Shown: piece after piece, positions 56,904 through 64,000 of the stretch
Layout: each line of letters starts with the position of its first letter
Position numbering within the stretch: position 1 is the stretch's first letter
Assembly (NCBI GenBank): GCA_039920745.1
Contig: JBDSDD010000002.1
Location: forward strand, 8,028 to 72,027
Direction of reading: 5' to 3'
DNA: 64,000 nucleotides
Source of the DNA: Scleromatobacter sp039920745
GTDB lineage: Bacteria > Pseudomonadota > Gammaproteobacteria > Burkholderiales > Burkholderiaceae_C
Translations under genes and position numbers: made by a program
Notes under the pieces: generated by a model
Databases searched by the model: none
Told to the model about the DNA's origin: nothing
The model's input: the letters and a program-made list of their open reading frames with translations, nothing else

Positions 56904-58193
56904 ATGGACAAACTCCTGATCCGCGGCGGTCGCCGCCTCAACGGCGAGGTGACGATCTCCGGCGCCAAGAACGCTGCGCTGCCCGAGCTGTGCGCGACGC
57001 TGCTGGTGGACGGCCCGGTCACGCTGCACAACGTGCCCAAGCTGCAGGACGTGGCCACGGCGCTCAAGCTGATCCGCAACATGGGCGTCGCCGTCAGCTG
57101 GGGCGCCGAGACCGATGGCGGCCGCCTCGATGAGGTGGTGATCGACGCCAGTGGCCTGACGACGCCCGAGGCGCCGTACGAGCTCGTCAAGACGATGCGC
57201 GCCAGCATCATGGTGCTGGGCCCGCTGCTGGCCCGCTTCGGCGAGGCGACGGTGTCGCTGCCCGGTGGCTGCGCCATCGGCTCGCGCCCGGTCGACCAGC
57301 ACATCAAGGGCCTGCAGGCGATGGGCGCGGACATCCGCGTCGAGCACGGCTACATCCTGGCCAAGGCCGCCAGGCTCAAGGGCGCGCGCATCACCACCGA
57401 CATGGTGACGGTCACCGGCACCGAGAACCTGCTGATGGCCGCGACGCTGGCCGATGGCGAGACCATCCTCGAGAACGCTGCCCAGGAGCCGGAGATCCCC
57501 GACCTGGCCGAGCTGCTGATCTCGATGGGCGCGAAGATCGAAGGCCACGGCACCAGCCGCATCCGCATCCAGGGCGTGGCCAAGCTGCACAGTCCGGCGC
57601 AGCCGCATCGCATCGTGCCCGACCGCATCGAGGCCGGCACCTTCCTGTGCGCGGTGGCCGCGGCAGGCGGCGACGTCATCCTGCGCAACTCGCAGGCGCG
57701 CCACCTCGAGGCCGTGATCGAGAAGCTGCGCGAGTGCGGCGTCACGATCGAGGCCGGCGACGGCTTCATCCGCGTGCAGTCGCCGGCGCCCGGCGTCGGC
57801 CGGCTGAAGGCGGTGAGCTTGCGCACCAGCGAATACCCGGCGTTTCCGACTGACATGCAGGCCCAATTCATGGCCATCAACTGCATTGCCGAAGGCACAT
57901 CGACGATCGCCGAGACGATCTTCGAGAACCGCTTCATGCACGTCAACGAGCTGGCGCGCCTGGGTGCGCGGATCGAGGTCGACGGCAAGCTGGCGGTGGT
58001 CAACGGCGTCGACAAGCTGTCGGGCGCCACGGTGATGGCCACCGACCTGCGCGCGTCGGCGAGCCTGGTGATCGCCGGCCTCGTGGCCGAGGGCCAGACG
58101 GTCGTCGAGCGCATCTATCACCTCGACCGCGGGTACGACCGCATGGAAGCCAAGCTCCAGAAACTGGGCGCCGACATCGAAAGGGTGAAATGA
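56904..58193 (+). CDS. murA: UDP-N-acetylglucosamine 1-carboxyvinyltransferase
   Basis: First committed step of peptidoglycan synthesis. 429 aa. The catalytic cysteine C123 in LPGGCAIGSRPVD is present (the fosfomycin target in this family). K22-N23 in SGAKNAALPEL and the C-terminal TDLRASASLVIAGL motif are intact. It follows ibaG after 128 bp with no recognisable feature. Confidence 0.97.
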   Translation: MDKLLIRGGRRLNGEVTISGAKNAALPELCATLLVDGPVTLHNVPKLQDVATALKLIRNMGVAVSWGAETDGGRLDEVVIDASGLTTPEAPYELVKTMRASIMVLGPLLARFGEATVSLPGGCAIGSRPVDQHIKGLQAMGADIRVEHGYILAKAARLKGARITTDMVTVTGTENLLMAATLADGETILENAAQEPEIPDLAELLISMGAKIEGHGTSRIRIQGVAKLHSPAQPHRIVPDRIEAGTFLCAVAAAGGDVILRNSQARHLEAVIEKLRECGVTIEAGDGFIRVQSPAPGVGRLKAVSLRTSEYPAFPTDMQAQFMAINCIAEGTSTIAETIFENRFMHVNELARLGARIEVDGKLAVVNGVDKLSGATVMATDLRASASLVIAGLVAEGQTVVERIYHLDRGYDRMEAKLQKLGADIERVK

Positions 58194-58300
58194 CCCCCGC
58201 CTCGCTCCTCCCGTCGCTGCCCCCTGAGGGGAAGCCCGGTTCGGCTCGGATGCGATCCTCGCTTCCCGGGATCACCTTCGCCTCCTGATCGCCAGCCAGC
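58194..58300. repeat. possible dispersed intergenic repeat
   Basis: The murA-hisG spacer contains CTGCCCCCTGAGGGGAAG (CCCC/GGGG hairpin with TGA loop) after CTCCTCCCGTCG, a pattern I associate with repeated intergenic elements of Burkholderiales. No second full copy was found in the window. Confidence 0.25.
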
Positions 58301-58960
58301 ATGCTCACACTCGCATTGTCCAAGGGCCGCATCTTCGAAGAGACGCTGCCGTTGCTCGCCGCCGCCGGCATCGTCGTCACCGAGGATCCGGAGAAGACCC
58401 GCAAGCTGATCCTGGCGACCAACCAGCCCGACGTGCGCGTCGTGCTGGTGCGCGCCACCGATGTGCCGACCTACGTCCAGCATGGGGGCGCCGATCTGGG
58501 CGTCGCCGGCAACGACGTGCTGATCGAGCACACCGCCGAGAACGAAGGCGCAGGCGGCCTGTACCAGCCGCTGGACCTGAAGATCGCCAAGTGCCGCATG
58601 AGCGTCGCCACGCGGGCCGACTTCGACTACGAGGCCGCGGTCAAGCAGGGCTCGCGCATCCGCGTCGCCACGAAGTACACCGCCGTCGCGCGCCAGCACT
58701 TCGCCGACAAGGGCGTGCACGTCGACCTGATCAAGCTGTACGGCTCGATGGAGCTGGCGCCGCTGACCGGCCTGGCCGACGCGATCGTCGACCTGGTCTC
58801 GACCGGCGCCACGCTCAAGGCCAACAAGCTGGTCGAGGTCGAACGCATCATGGACATCTCCTCGCGCCTGGTCGTCAACCAGGCCGCGCTGAAGTTGAAG
58901 CGCGAACGCATCCGCATGCTGATCGCCGCCTTTGCGGGCGCGATGGCTCCCGCCGCGTAA
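58301..58960 (+). CDS. hisG: ATP phosphoribosyltransferase, short form
   Basis: First step of histidine synthesis. 219 residues: the short HisG lacks the C-terminal regulatory domain and normally needs the HisZ subunit, which is not encoded in this window. Family motifs LALSKGRIFEETLPLL, DLGVAGNDVLIE and YGSMELAPLTGLADAIVDLVSTG are present. Confidence 0.95.
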   Translation: MLTLALSKGRIFEETLPLLAAAGIVVTEDPEKTRKLILATNQPDVRVVLVRATDVPTYVQHGGADLGVAGNDVLIEHTAENEGAGGLYQPLDLKIAKCRMSVATRADFDYEAAVKQGSRIRVATKYTAVARQHFADKGVHVDLIKLYGSMELAPLTGLADAIVDLVSTGATLKANKLVEVERIMDISSRLVVNQAALKLKRERIRMLIAAFAGAMAPAA

Positions 58961-58979
58961 CCACCTGAAGCATCCCGCC

Positions 58980-60296
58980 ATGCCGGTCCAGATCCGCCAG
59001 CTCGACACCTCCGCCGCCGTCTTCGAAGCCGAGTTCGCCAAGCTGCGCCATTGGTCGGAAGCCGCGGATCATGCGATCGAGGAGCGCGTCGCCGCGATCC
59101 TGGCCGACGTGAAGACGCGGGGCGACGCCGCCGTGCTGGAGTACACCGCGCGCTTCGACGGCCTGGACGCGAAGAACGTCGCCGCACTCGAGCTGACGCG
59201 TGACGAATTGAAAGCCGCGTTCGACGCGATCACGCCGGCGCAGCGCGCCGCGCTGGAGTCCGCCGCGCGCCGCGTGCGCAGCTATCACGAGCGCCAGCTG
59301 GAGGCCTGCGGCCGCAGCTGGCAGTACCGCGACGAGGACGGCACGCTGCTGGGCCAGAAGGTGACACCGCTGGACCGCGTGGGCATCTACGTGCCAGGCG
59401 GCAAGGCAGCTTATCCGTCCAGCGTGCTGATGAACGCGATCCCCGCGCAGGTGGCGGGCGTCGGCGAGATCATCATGGTGGTGCCCACCCCCAAGGGCGA
59501 GCGCAACGCGCTGGTGCTGGCCGCGGCGTACATCGCCGGCGCGCATCGCGTGTTCACGGTCGGCGGCGCACAAGCCGTCGCCGCGCTGGCCTTCGGCACA
59601 GCGACGATCCCGCCCGTCGACAAGATCACCGGCCCCGGCAACGCCTACGTCGCCAGCGCCAAGCGCCGCGTGTTCGGCCAGGTCGGCATCGACATGATCG
59701 CCGGCCCCAGCGAGATCCTGGTGCTGGCCGACGGCACGACGCCGGCCGACTGGGTCGCGATGGACCTGTTCAGCCAGGCCGAGCACGACGAGCTGGCGCA
59801 AAGCATCCTGCTGTCGCCCAACGCCGCGTATCTGGACGAGGTGCGCGCGTCCATCGACCGCCTGATCGGCGAGATGCCACGCGAGGCCGTCATCCGCACG
59901 TCGCTGGTCGACCGTGGCGCGCTGATCCTGACCCGCTCGATGGAAGAGGCGTGCGAGATCGCCAACCGCATCGCGCCGGAGCATCTCGAAGTCAGCAGCG
60001 ACGCGCCCGAGCAGTGGGAGCCGCTGCTGCGCCATGCCGGCGCAATCTTCCTGGGCGCGTACACCAGCGAGAGCCTGGGCGACTACTGTGCTGGCCCGAA
60101 CCACGTGCTGCCGACGTCCGGCACCGCGCGCTTCTCGTCACCGCTGGGGGTCTACGACTTTCAAAAGCGCAGCAGCATCATCCACGTCAGCGAGGCGGGT
60201 GCTCACATCCTTGGACCCATCGCGGCCGAGCTGGCCTATGGCGAAGGGCTGCAGGGCCACGCGCGCGCGGCCGAGATGCGGCTCAAGAAGGCCTGA
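58980..60296 (+). CDS. hisD: histidinol dehydrogenase
   Basis: Final two oxidation steps to histidine, zinc- and NAD-dependent; 438 aa. DRVGIYVPGGKAAYPSSVLMN, GPGNAYVASAKR and the zinc/substrate region DLFSQAEHDELAQS with EHLEV are all present. ATG 58980 fits the family. It follows hisG by 19 bp. Normally hisC would follow; here a toxin-antitoxin pair intervenes. Confidence 0.96.
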   Translation: MPVQIRQLDTSAAVFEAEFAKLRHWSEAADHAIEERVAAILADVKTRGDAAVLEYTARFDGLDAKNVAALELTRDELKAAFDAITPAQRAALESAARRVRSYHERQLEACGRSWQYRDEDGTLLGQKVTPLDRVGIYVPGGKAAYPSSVLMNAIPAQVAGVGEIIMVVPTPKGERNALVLAAAYIAGAHRVFTVGGAQAVAALAFGTATIPPVDKITGPGNAYVASAKRRVFGQVGIDMIAGPSEILVLADGTTPADWVAMDLFSQAEHDELAQSILLSPNAAYLDEVRASIDRLIGEMPREAVIRTSLVDRGALILTRSMEEACEIANRIAPEHLEVSSDAPEQWEPLLRHAGAIFLGAYTSESLGDYCAGPNHVLPTSGTARFSSPLGVYDFQKRSSIIHVSEAGAHILGPIAAELAYGEGLQGHARAAEMRLKKA

Positions 60297-60311
60297 TTCG
60301 CGTCAGGCGAA

Positions 60312-60340
60312 TTGACACGAAGTTCGTGTCGCACGAAAAT
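60312..60340 (+). promoter_or_regulatory. promoter of the toxin-antitoxin pair
   Basis: Consensus TTGACA (60312-60317), 17-bp spacer, GAAAAT (60335-60340). The first palindromic operator lies on the -35/spacer, the second just after the likely start point. Confidence 0.55.
60315..60329. promoter_or_regulatory. palindromic operator, copy 1
   Basis: Perfect palindrome ACACGAAGTTCGTGT (17 bp with flanking G...C), overlapping the -35 box and spacer of the toxin-antitoxin promoter. Confidence 0.65.
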
Positions 60341-60346
60341 AGTGGA

Positions 60347-60361
60347 ACACGAAGTTCGTGT
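60347..60361. promoter_or_regulatory. palindromic operator, copy 2
   Basis: An identical 15-bp palindrome, 32 bp (about three helical turns) downstream of copy 1, so both face the same side of the DNA, suited to cooperative binding by a ribbon-helix-helix antitoxin. Confidence 0.65.
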
Positions 60362-60385
60362 AGTAGCTCGATTCGGGTGCCTGCG

Positions 60386-60622
60386 ATGAAGAATGTCACC
60401 GTCACGATGGAAGATCACGTTGCTGATTGGGCGCGCATGGAAGCGGCCCGCCGCAACACCAGTGTCTCGCGCCTGATCGGCGAACTGCTGGCCGAAAAGA
60501 TGCGCCACGACGACGCCTACGAACGCGCCATGCGCGAGGTGCTCGAGTTCAAGAGCATGGGCGCATCCACCACGCCCTACATGAGCCGCGATGAAGCCAA
60601 CGATCGCGCCGCCACCCGATGA
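60386..60622 (+). CDS. ribbon-helix-helix antitoxin (VapB-like)
   Basis: 78 residues. The N-terminus MKNVTVTMEDHVADWARMEAARRNTSVSRLIGELLAEKM fits a ribbon-helix-helix fold: beta-strand NVTVTM, helix, then SVSRLIGELL. The C-terminal part (about 45-78) would wrap the toxin. ATG 60386 is chosen by fold and follows the operator region directly. It overlaps the toxin gene by 4 nt. Autorepression through the twin palindromes is the expected regulation of such pairs. Confidence 0.82.
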   Translation: MKNVTVTMEDHVADWARMEAARRNTSVSRLIGELLAEKMRHDDAYERAMREVLEFKSMGASTTPYMSRDEANDRAATR

Positions 60623-61107
60623 CGGCCCCGGCCCTGACCTTTCTCGACACCAACGTCCTGCTGTACAGCGTGGACGACCGGGTGCCGGCCAAGCGCGACC
60701 GCGCCCAGCAATGGGTGACGGCGTGCTGGACGCGGCGCTGCGGGCGCACCAGCGCCCAGGTGCTCGAGGAGTTCTACGCCAATGCCCGCAAGAAATTCCC
60801 GACGGCGATCTCCGCCGGTGACGCCCGGGCCGTCGTCCGCCGCTACCAGCTCTGGAACCCGTGGCAGAACGACCCGGCCACGCTGGAGACGGCCTGGGCC
60901 ATCGAGAGCCGCTACGGCTTCGGCTGGTGGGACGCGCTGGTCGTCGCCGCCGCGCAGCAGCAGGGCTGCCGCTACGTCGTCTCCGAGGATCTCCAGCACG
61001 GCCTGCAGGTGGACAGCGTGCAGATCCTGAACCCGTTCGAGATCGGCCCTGAGGTGCTCGACAGCGAGCCACCCGCGCCGATCTCCATTGCCAAGGTGCA
61101 ACGATGA
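60619..61107 (+). CDS. PIN-domain ribonuclease toxin (VapC-like)
   Basis: 162 residues. The PIN-domain acidic residues are visible: D10 (FLDTNVLLY), E50/E51 (QVLEEFYAN), D105 (GWWDALVVAAA) and D124 (VVSEDLQHG). VapC-type toxins cut RNA, often tRNA, when freed from antitoxin. A C-terminal extension of about 25 residues follows the PIN core. The ATGA overlap at the end couples it to hisC, so the pair sits inside the histidine operon. Confidence 0.88.
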   Translation: MTAPALTFLDTNVLLYSVDDRVPAKRDRAQQWVTACWTRRCGRTSAQVLEEFYANARKKFPTAISAGDARAVVRRYQLWNPWQNDPATLETAWAIESRYGFGWWDALVVAAAQQQGCRYVVSEDLQHGLQVDSVQILNPFEIGPEVLDSEPPAPISIAKVQR

Positions 61108-62195
61108 GCCCGCTTTCGCAGCGCATGTCCCGCTACCTTCGCGCCGATGTCCAAGGCATGCACGGCTACGCCGTCCAGCCCAGCGCCGGCTTCGTCAAGG
61201 TGGACACGATGGAGAACCCGTTTCGCCTGCCGCCCGCGCTGCGCAAGGAACTGGGCGAGCGGCTGGGCGAGGTCGCGCTGAACCGCTACCCGGCCGAGCG
61301 TGGCGACGTGCTGCGTGCCGAGCTGGCGAAGCACGCGAAGATGCCCGCCGGCTGCGACATCATGCTGGGCAACGGGTCCGACGAGCTGATCAGCCTGCTG
61401 ACGCTGGCCGCCGACGTGCCCGGCAACGTCGTGATGGCGCCGCTGCCCGGTTTCGTGATGTATGAGATGTCGGCCAGGCTGCAGGGCTTGAAGTTCGTCG
61501 GCGTGTCGCTGACGCCCGAGTTCGAGCTGGACGGACCGGCGATGCTGGCCGCGGTGCGCGAGCACCAGCCCGCGCTGCTGTACATCGCCTATCCGAACAA
61601 CCCGACCGCCAACCTGTGGGACGACGCTGTCATCGACGCGATCATCGAAGCCGCGCCCGGACTGGTGGTGATCGACGAGGCCTACCAGCCGTTCGCCGCG
61701 CGCGATTCGCTGGCGCGCCTGCAGCGCCACGAGCACGTCGTGCTGATGCGCACGATGAGCAAGTTCGGCCTGGCCGGCGTGCGTATCGGCTACATGATGG
61801 GCCGCCAATCGCTGATCGCCGAGATCGACAAGTTGCGCCCGCCGTTCAACATCAGCGTGCTCAATTGCGAGGCCGCGCTGTTCGCCCTCGAGCACGTGGA
61901 CGAGTATGCGAAACAGGCCGAGACGATTCGCGCCGAACGTGCGAAGCTGCATGCGCAAATCGCGAAGCTGCCCGGCGTGCATCCGTTCCCCAGCGAAGCC
62001 AACATGATCCTGGCGCGCGTGCCCGACGCGAAACGCGTGTTCGAGGGCATGCGTGCGCGCGGGGTGCTGATCAAGAACGTGTCCGGCCTGCATCCGCTGC
62101 TGGCGAACTGCATCCGTATCACCATCGGCACGCCCGAAGAGAACCCGCAGACCCTGGCCGCCTTGCGCGGTGCCCTCGAAGAGCTCACGTCATGA
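61104..62195 (+). CDS. hisC: histidinol-phosphate aminotransferase
   Basis: PLP transaminase converting imidazole acetol-phosphate to histidinol phosphate; 363 aa. The PLP lysine is K220 in MSKFGLAGVRIGY. ENPFRLPPAL, the YPNNPTAN motif and VIDEAYQPF are family features. The start overlaps the toxin stop; the hisB ATG overlaps its own stop. Confidence 0.95.
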   Translation: MSPLSQRMSRYLRADVQGMHGYAVQPSAGFVKVDTMENPFRLPPALRKELGERLGEVALNRYPAERGDVLRAELAKHAKMPAGCDIMLGNGSDELISLLTLAADVPGNVVMAPLPGFVMYEMSARLQGLKFVGVSLTPEFELDGPAMLAAVREHQPALLYIAYPNNPTANLWDDAVIDAIIEAAPGLVVIDEAYQPFAARDSLARLQRHEHVVLMRTMSKFGLAGVRIGYMMGRQSLIAEIDKLRPPFNISVLNCEAALFALEHVDEYAKQAETIRAERAKLHAQIAKLPGVHPFPSEANMILARVPDAKRVFEGMRARGVLIKNVSGLHPLLANCIRITIGTPEENPQTLAALRGALEELTS

Positions 62196-62788
62196 CCGAA
62201 CCCCGCATCGCCACCGTCCAGCGCGACACCCAGGAAACCCAGATCCGCGTGAGCGTCAACCTCGACGGCACCGGCGTCGCCAAGCTCGACACGGGCATCG
62301 GCTTTTTCGACCACATGCTGGACCAGATCGCGCGCCACGGGCTGATCGATCTCGACATCCACGCCGTCGGCGACCTGCACATCGACGGCCACCACACCGT
62401 CGAAGACGTGGGCATCACGCTGGGCCAGGCGTTGGCGCAGGCCGTCGGCGACAAGAAGGGCCTGACCCGATACGGCCACGCGTATGTGCCGCTCGACGAG
62501 GCGCTGTCGCGCGTCGTGATCGACTTCTCCGGCCGTCCGGGCCTGCACATGGACGTCGATTTCAAGGCCGGCATGATCGGCGCGCTGGACACCCAGCTGA
62601 TCTTCGAGTTCTTCCAGGGCTTCTCGAATCACGCTGGCGTGTCGCTGCACATCGACAACCTGAAGGGCCACAACGCGCACCACCAGGCCGAGACGATCTT
62701 CAAGGCGTTCGGCCGCGCGCTGCGCATGGGCATGACGCTGGATCCGCGCTCGCTGGGGGTCATACCGTCGACGAAGGGGTCACTGTGA
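62192..62788 (+). CDS. hisB: imidazoleglycerol-phosphate dehydratase
   Basis: Monofunctional HisB, 198 aa, Mn-dependent. Metal-binding repeats are FFDHMLDQIARH, DGHHTVEDVGI and SNHAGVSLHI with NAHHQAETIFKAFGRA. There is no phosphatase domain, unlike the E. coli fusion. Its stop overlaps the GTG of hisH. Confidence 0.96.
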   Translation: MTEPRIATVQRDTQETQIRVSVNLDGTGVAKLDTGIGFFDHMLDQIARHGLIDLDIHAVGDLHIDGHHTVEDVGITLGQALAQAVGDKKGLTRYGHAYVPLDEALSRVVIDFSGRPGLHMDVDFKAGMIGALDTQLIFEFFQGFSNHAGVSLHIDNLKGHNAHHQAETIFKAFGRALRMGMTLDPRSLGVIPSTKGSL

Positions 62789-63432
62789 CCGCTACCGTTG
62801 CCGTTGTGGACTACGGCATGGGCAACCTGAAGTCGGTGTCCCAGGCCGTGATCAAGGCGGCCGAGGGCAGCGGCGTCAACGTCGTCATCACGCAGTCGGC
62901 CGAGCAGGTGTTCGCCGCCGATCGCATCGTGCTGCCCGGCCAGGGCGCAATCCGCGACTGCATGCGCGAACTGCGCGACTCCGGCATGCTGGAGGCCGTG
63001 CTCGACGCCGCCGCGCGCAAGCCCATGCTGGGCGTGTGCGTGGGCATGCAGATGCTGCTCGATCACAGCCAGGAGCAGGACACTCCCGGCCTCGGCTTGA
63101 TCCCCGGCACCGTCAAGCGTTTCCAGCTCGAAGGCCGGCTGCAGGGCGACGGCAGCCGCTACAAGGTGCCGCAGATGGGCTGGAACCGCGTGCGCCAGGA
63201 TCTCGCGCACCCGCTGTGGGCCGGCATTCCCGACGAGAGCTGGTTCTATTTCGTGCACAGCTTCCACGTCGCCCCGTCGGAGCTGCGCCACAGCGCAGGC
63301 AGCACCGAATACGGCGAACGCTTTACCTCGGCCGTGGCTCGGGATAACATTTTCGCGACTCAATTCCACCCCGAGAAAAGCGCCGACCTCGGCCTGGCGC
63401 TCTACCGCAACTTCCTGCACTGGATGCCCTGA
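62785..63432 (+). CDS. hisH: imidazole glycerol phosphate synthase, glutaminase subunit
   Basis: Class I glutamine amidotransferase, 215 aa, supplying ammonia to HisF. The catalytic triad is C85 (GVCVGMQML), H195 and E197 (FHPEKS). GTG 62785 overlaps the hisB stop (GTGA), and VDYGMGNLKSV is the usual N-terminus. Confidence 0.96.
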   Translation: MTATVAVVDYGMGNLKSVSQAVIKAAEGSGVNVVITQSAEQVFAADRIVLPGQGAIRDCMRELRDSGMLEAVLDAAARKPMLGVCVGMQMLLDHSQEQDTPGLGLIPGTVKRFQLEGRLQGDGSRYKVPQMGWNRVRQDLAHPLWAGIPDESWFYFVHSFHVAPSELRHSAGSTEYGERFTSAVARDNIFATQFHPEKSADLGLALYRNFLHWMP

Positions 63433-63444
63433 CGGGCCCGCGCC

Positions 63445-64000
63445 ATGCTGCTGATTCCCGCGATCGATCTCAAGGACGGTCACTGCGTTCGACTCGAACA
63501 AGGTGACATGTCGGTCTCCACCAGCTTCGGAGACGACCCCGCCGTGATGGCCCGACGATGGCTGGACGCCGGCGCCCGCCGCCTGCACCTCGTCGACCTG
63601 AACGGCGCCTTCGCCGGCAAGCCGGTCAACGAGTCGGCCGTCAAGGCGATCATCAAGGAGCTCGGCGGCGCCATCCCGATCCAACTGGGCGGCGGCATCC
63701 GCGACCTCGACACGATCGAGCGCTACCTCGACGACGGCATCAGCTACATCATCATCGGCACCGCCGCGGTGAAGAGCCCGGGTTTCCTCAAGGACGCCTG
63801 CACGGCGTTCGGCGGCCACATCATCGTGGGCCTGGACGCCAAGGATGGCAAGGTGGCTACCGACGGCTGGAGCAAGCTCACCGGCCACGAGGTCGTCGAC
63901 CTCGCGCTTAAATTCCAGGACTACGGCGTCGAAGGCGTGATCTACACCGACATCGGCCGCGACGGCATGCTCACCGGCATCAACATCGAGGCCACCGTCA
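63445..64000 (+). CDS. hisA: phosphoribosylformimino-AICAR ribotide isomerase HisA (cut by the right edge)
   Basis: The first 185 residues of the (beta/alpha)8-barrel isomerase. Catalytic D8 in IPAIDLKDG, the first phosphate loop QLGGGIRD and GLDAKDGKVATDGW are present; the frame is open at the window edge near DIGRDGMLTG. It lies 12 bp after hisH in the usual hisBHAF order. Confidence 0.95.
   Translation, partial: MLLIPAIDLKDGHCVRLEQGDMSVSTSFGDDPAVMARRWLDAGARRLHLVDLNGAFAGKPVNESAVKAIIKELGGAIPIQLGGGIRDLDTIERYLDDGISYIIIGTAAVKSPGFLKDACTAFGGHIIVGLDAKDGKVATDGWSKLTGHEVVDLALKFQDYGVEGVIYTDIGRDGMLTGINIEATV

Overview
The window is GC-rich, densely coded chromosomal DNA from a betaproteobacterium, most likely of the order Burkholderiales. 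The evidence is gene content and order: a classical Burkholderia-type porin, ponA next to pilMNOPQ-aroK-aroB-dgt-gltB-gltD, an mla phospholipid-transport operon that includes mlaA, a polyhydroxyalkanoate-system protein, and ibaG-murA-hisG-hisD-hisC-hisB-hisH-hisA. I saw no rRNA, tRNA, CRISPR array or prophage. Genus cannot be fixed from the sequence alone.

Layout. 1-1435: ABC exporter pair (minus), the permease cut by the window edge. 1700-5545: Crp/Fnr-type regulator, threonine deaminase, an intergenic region with a candidate small RNA or attenuator, an OsmC-like protein and Coq7. 5779-6816: porin with terminator. 7012-10980: four overlapping genes of a peptide/nickel-type ABC importer without a binding protein. 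10977-14110: lptM, cyaY and PBP1A. 14370-24078: type IV pilus assembly genes pilMNOPQ, an unusual Ig-like lipoprotein gene, then aroK, aroB and dgt. 24146-24850: a lone REP-associated-type transposase in an AT-richer patch. 25198-31510: glutamate synthase gltBD. 31796-36084: mlaFEDACB, closed by a near-perfect 47-nt palindromic terminator.

36207-54318 is an accessory-looking block of about 18 kb. It holds central carbon genes (hexR-zwf divergent from tal-pgi, with a HexR-like operator between), a HAD hydrolase, an orphan receiver protein, a GlxA-type regulator with an isochorismatase-like enzyme, two zinc hydrolase-like genes (DUF2817-like, M20), a molybdopterin oxidoreductase coupled to a lipoprotein metallopeptidase, and storage-lipid genes (PHA-system protein, acyl-CoA-binding protein, WS/DGAT acyltransferase) with a TetR regulator. 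From memory of Burkholderiales gene order, mla normally runs straight into the ABC pair-ibaG-murA-his, so this block appears to interrupt a conserved cluster.

54431 to the end: an ABC-2 transporter pair, a small membrane protein, ibaG, murA and the histidine genes. A ribbon-helix-helix/PIN toxin-antitoxin pair sits between hisD and hisC. It has its own promoter-like site with two identical 15-bp palindromes spaced 32 bp, and the toxin stop overlaps the hisC start.

The most interesting signals are the toxin-antitoxin insertion in the his operon, the candidate RNA ahead of ilvA whose loop exposes an anti-Shine-Dalgarno-like sequence, the Ig-like lipoprotein placed between pilQ and aroK, and the split of the mla-murA-his cluster.
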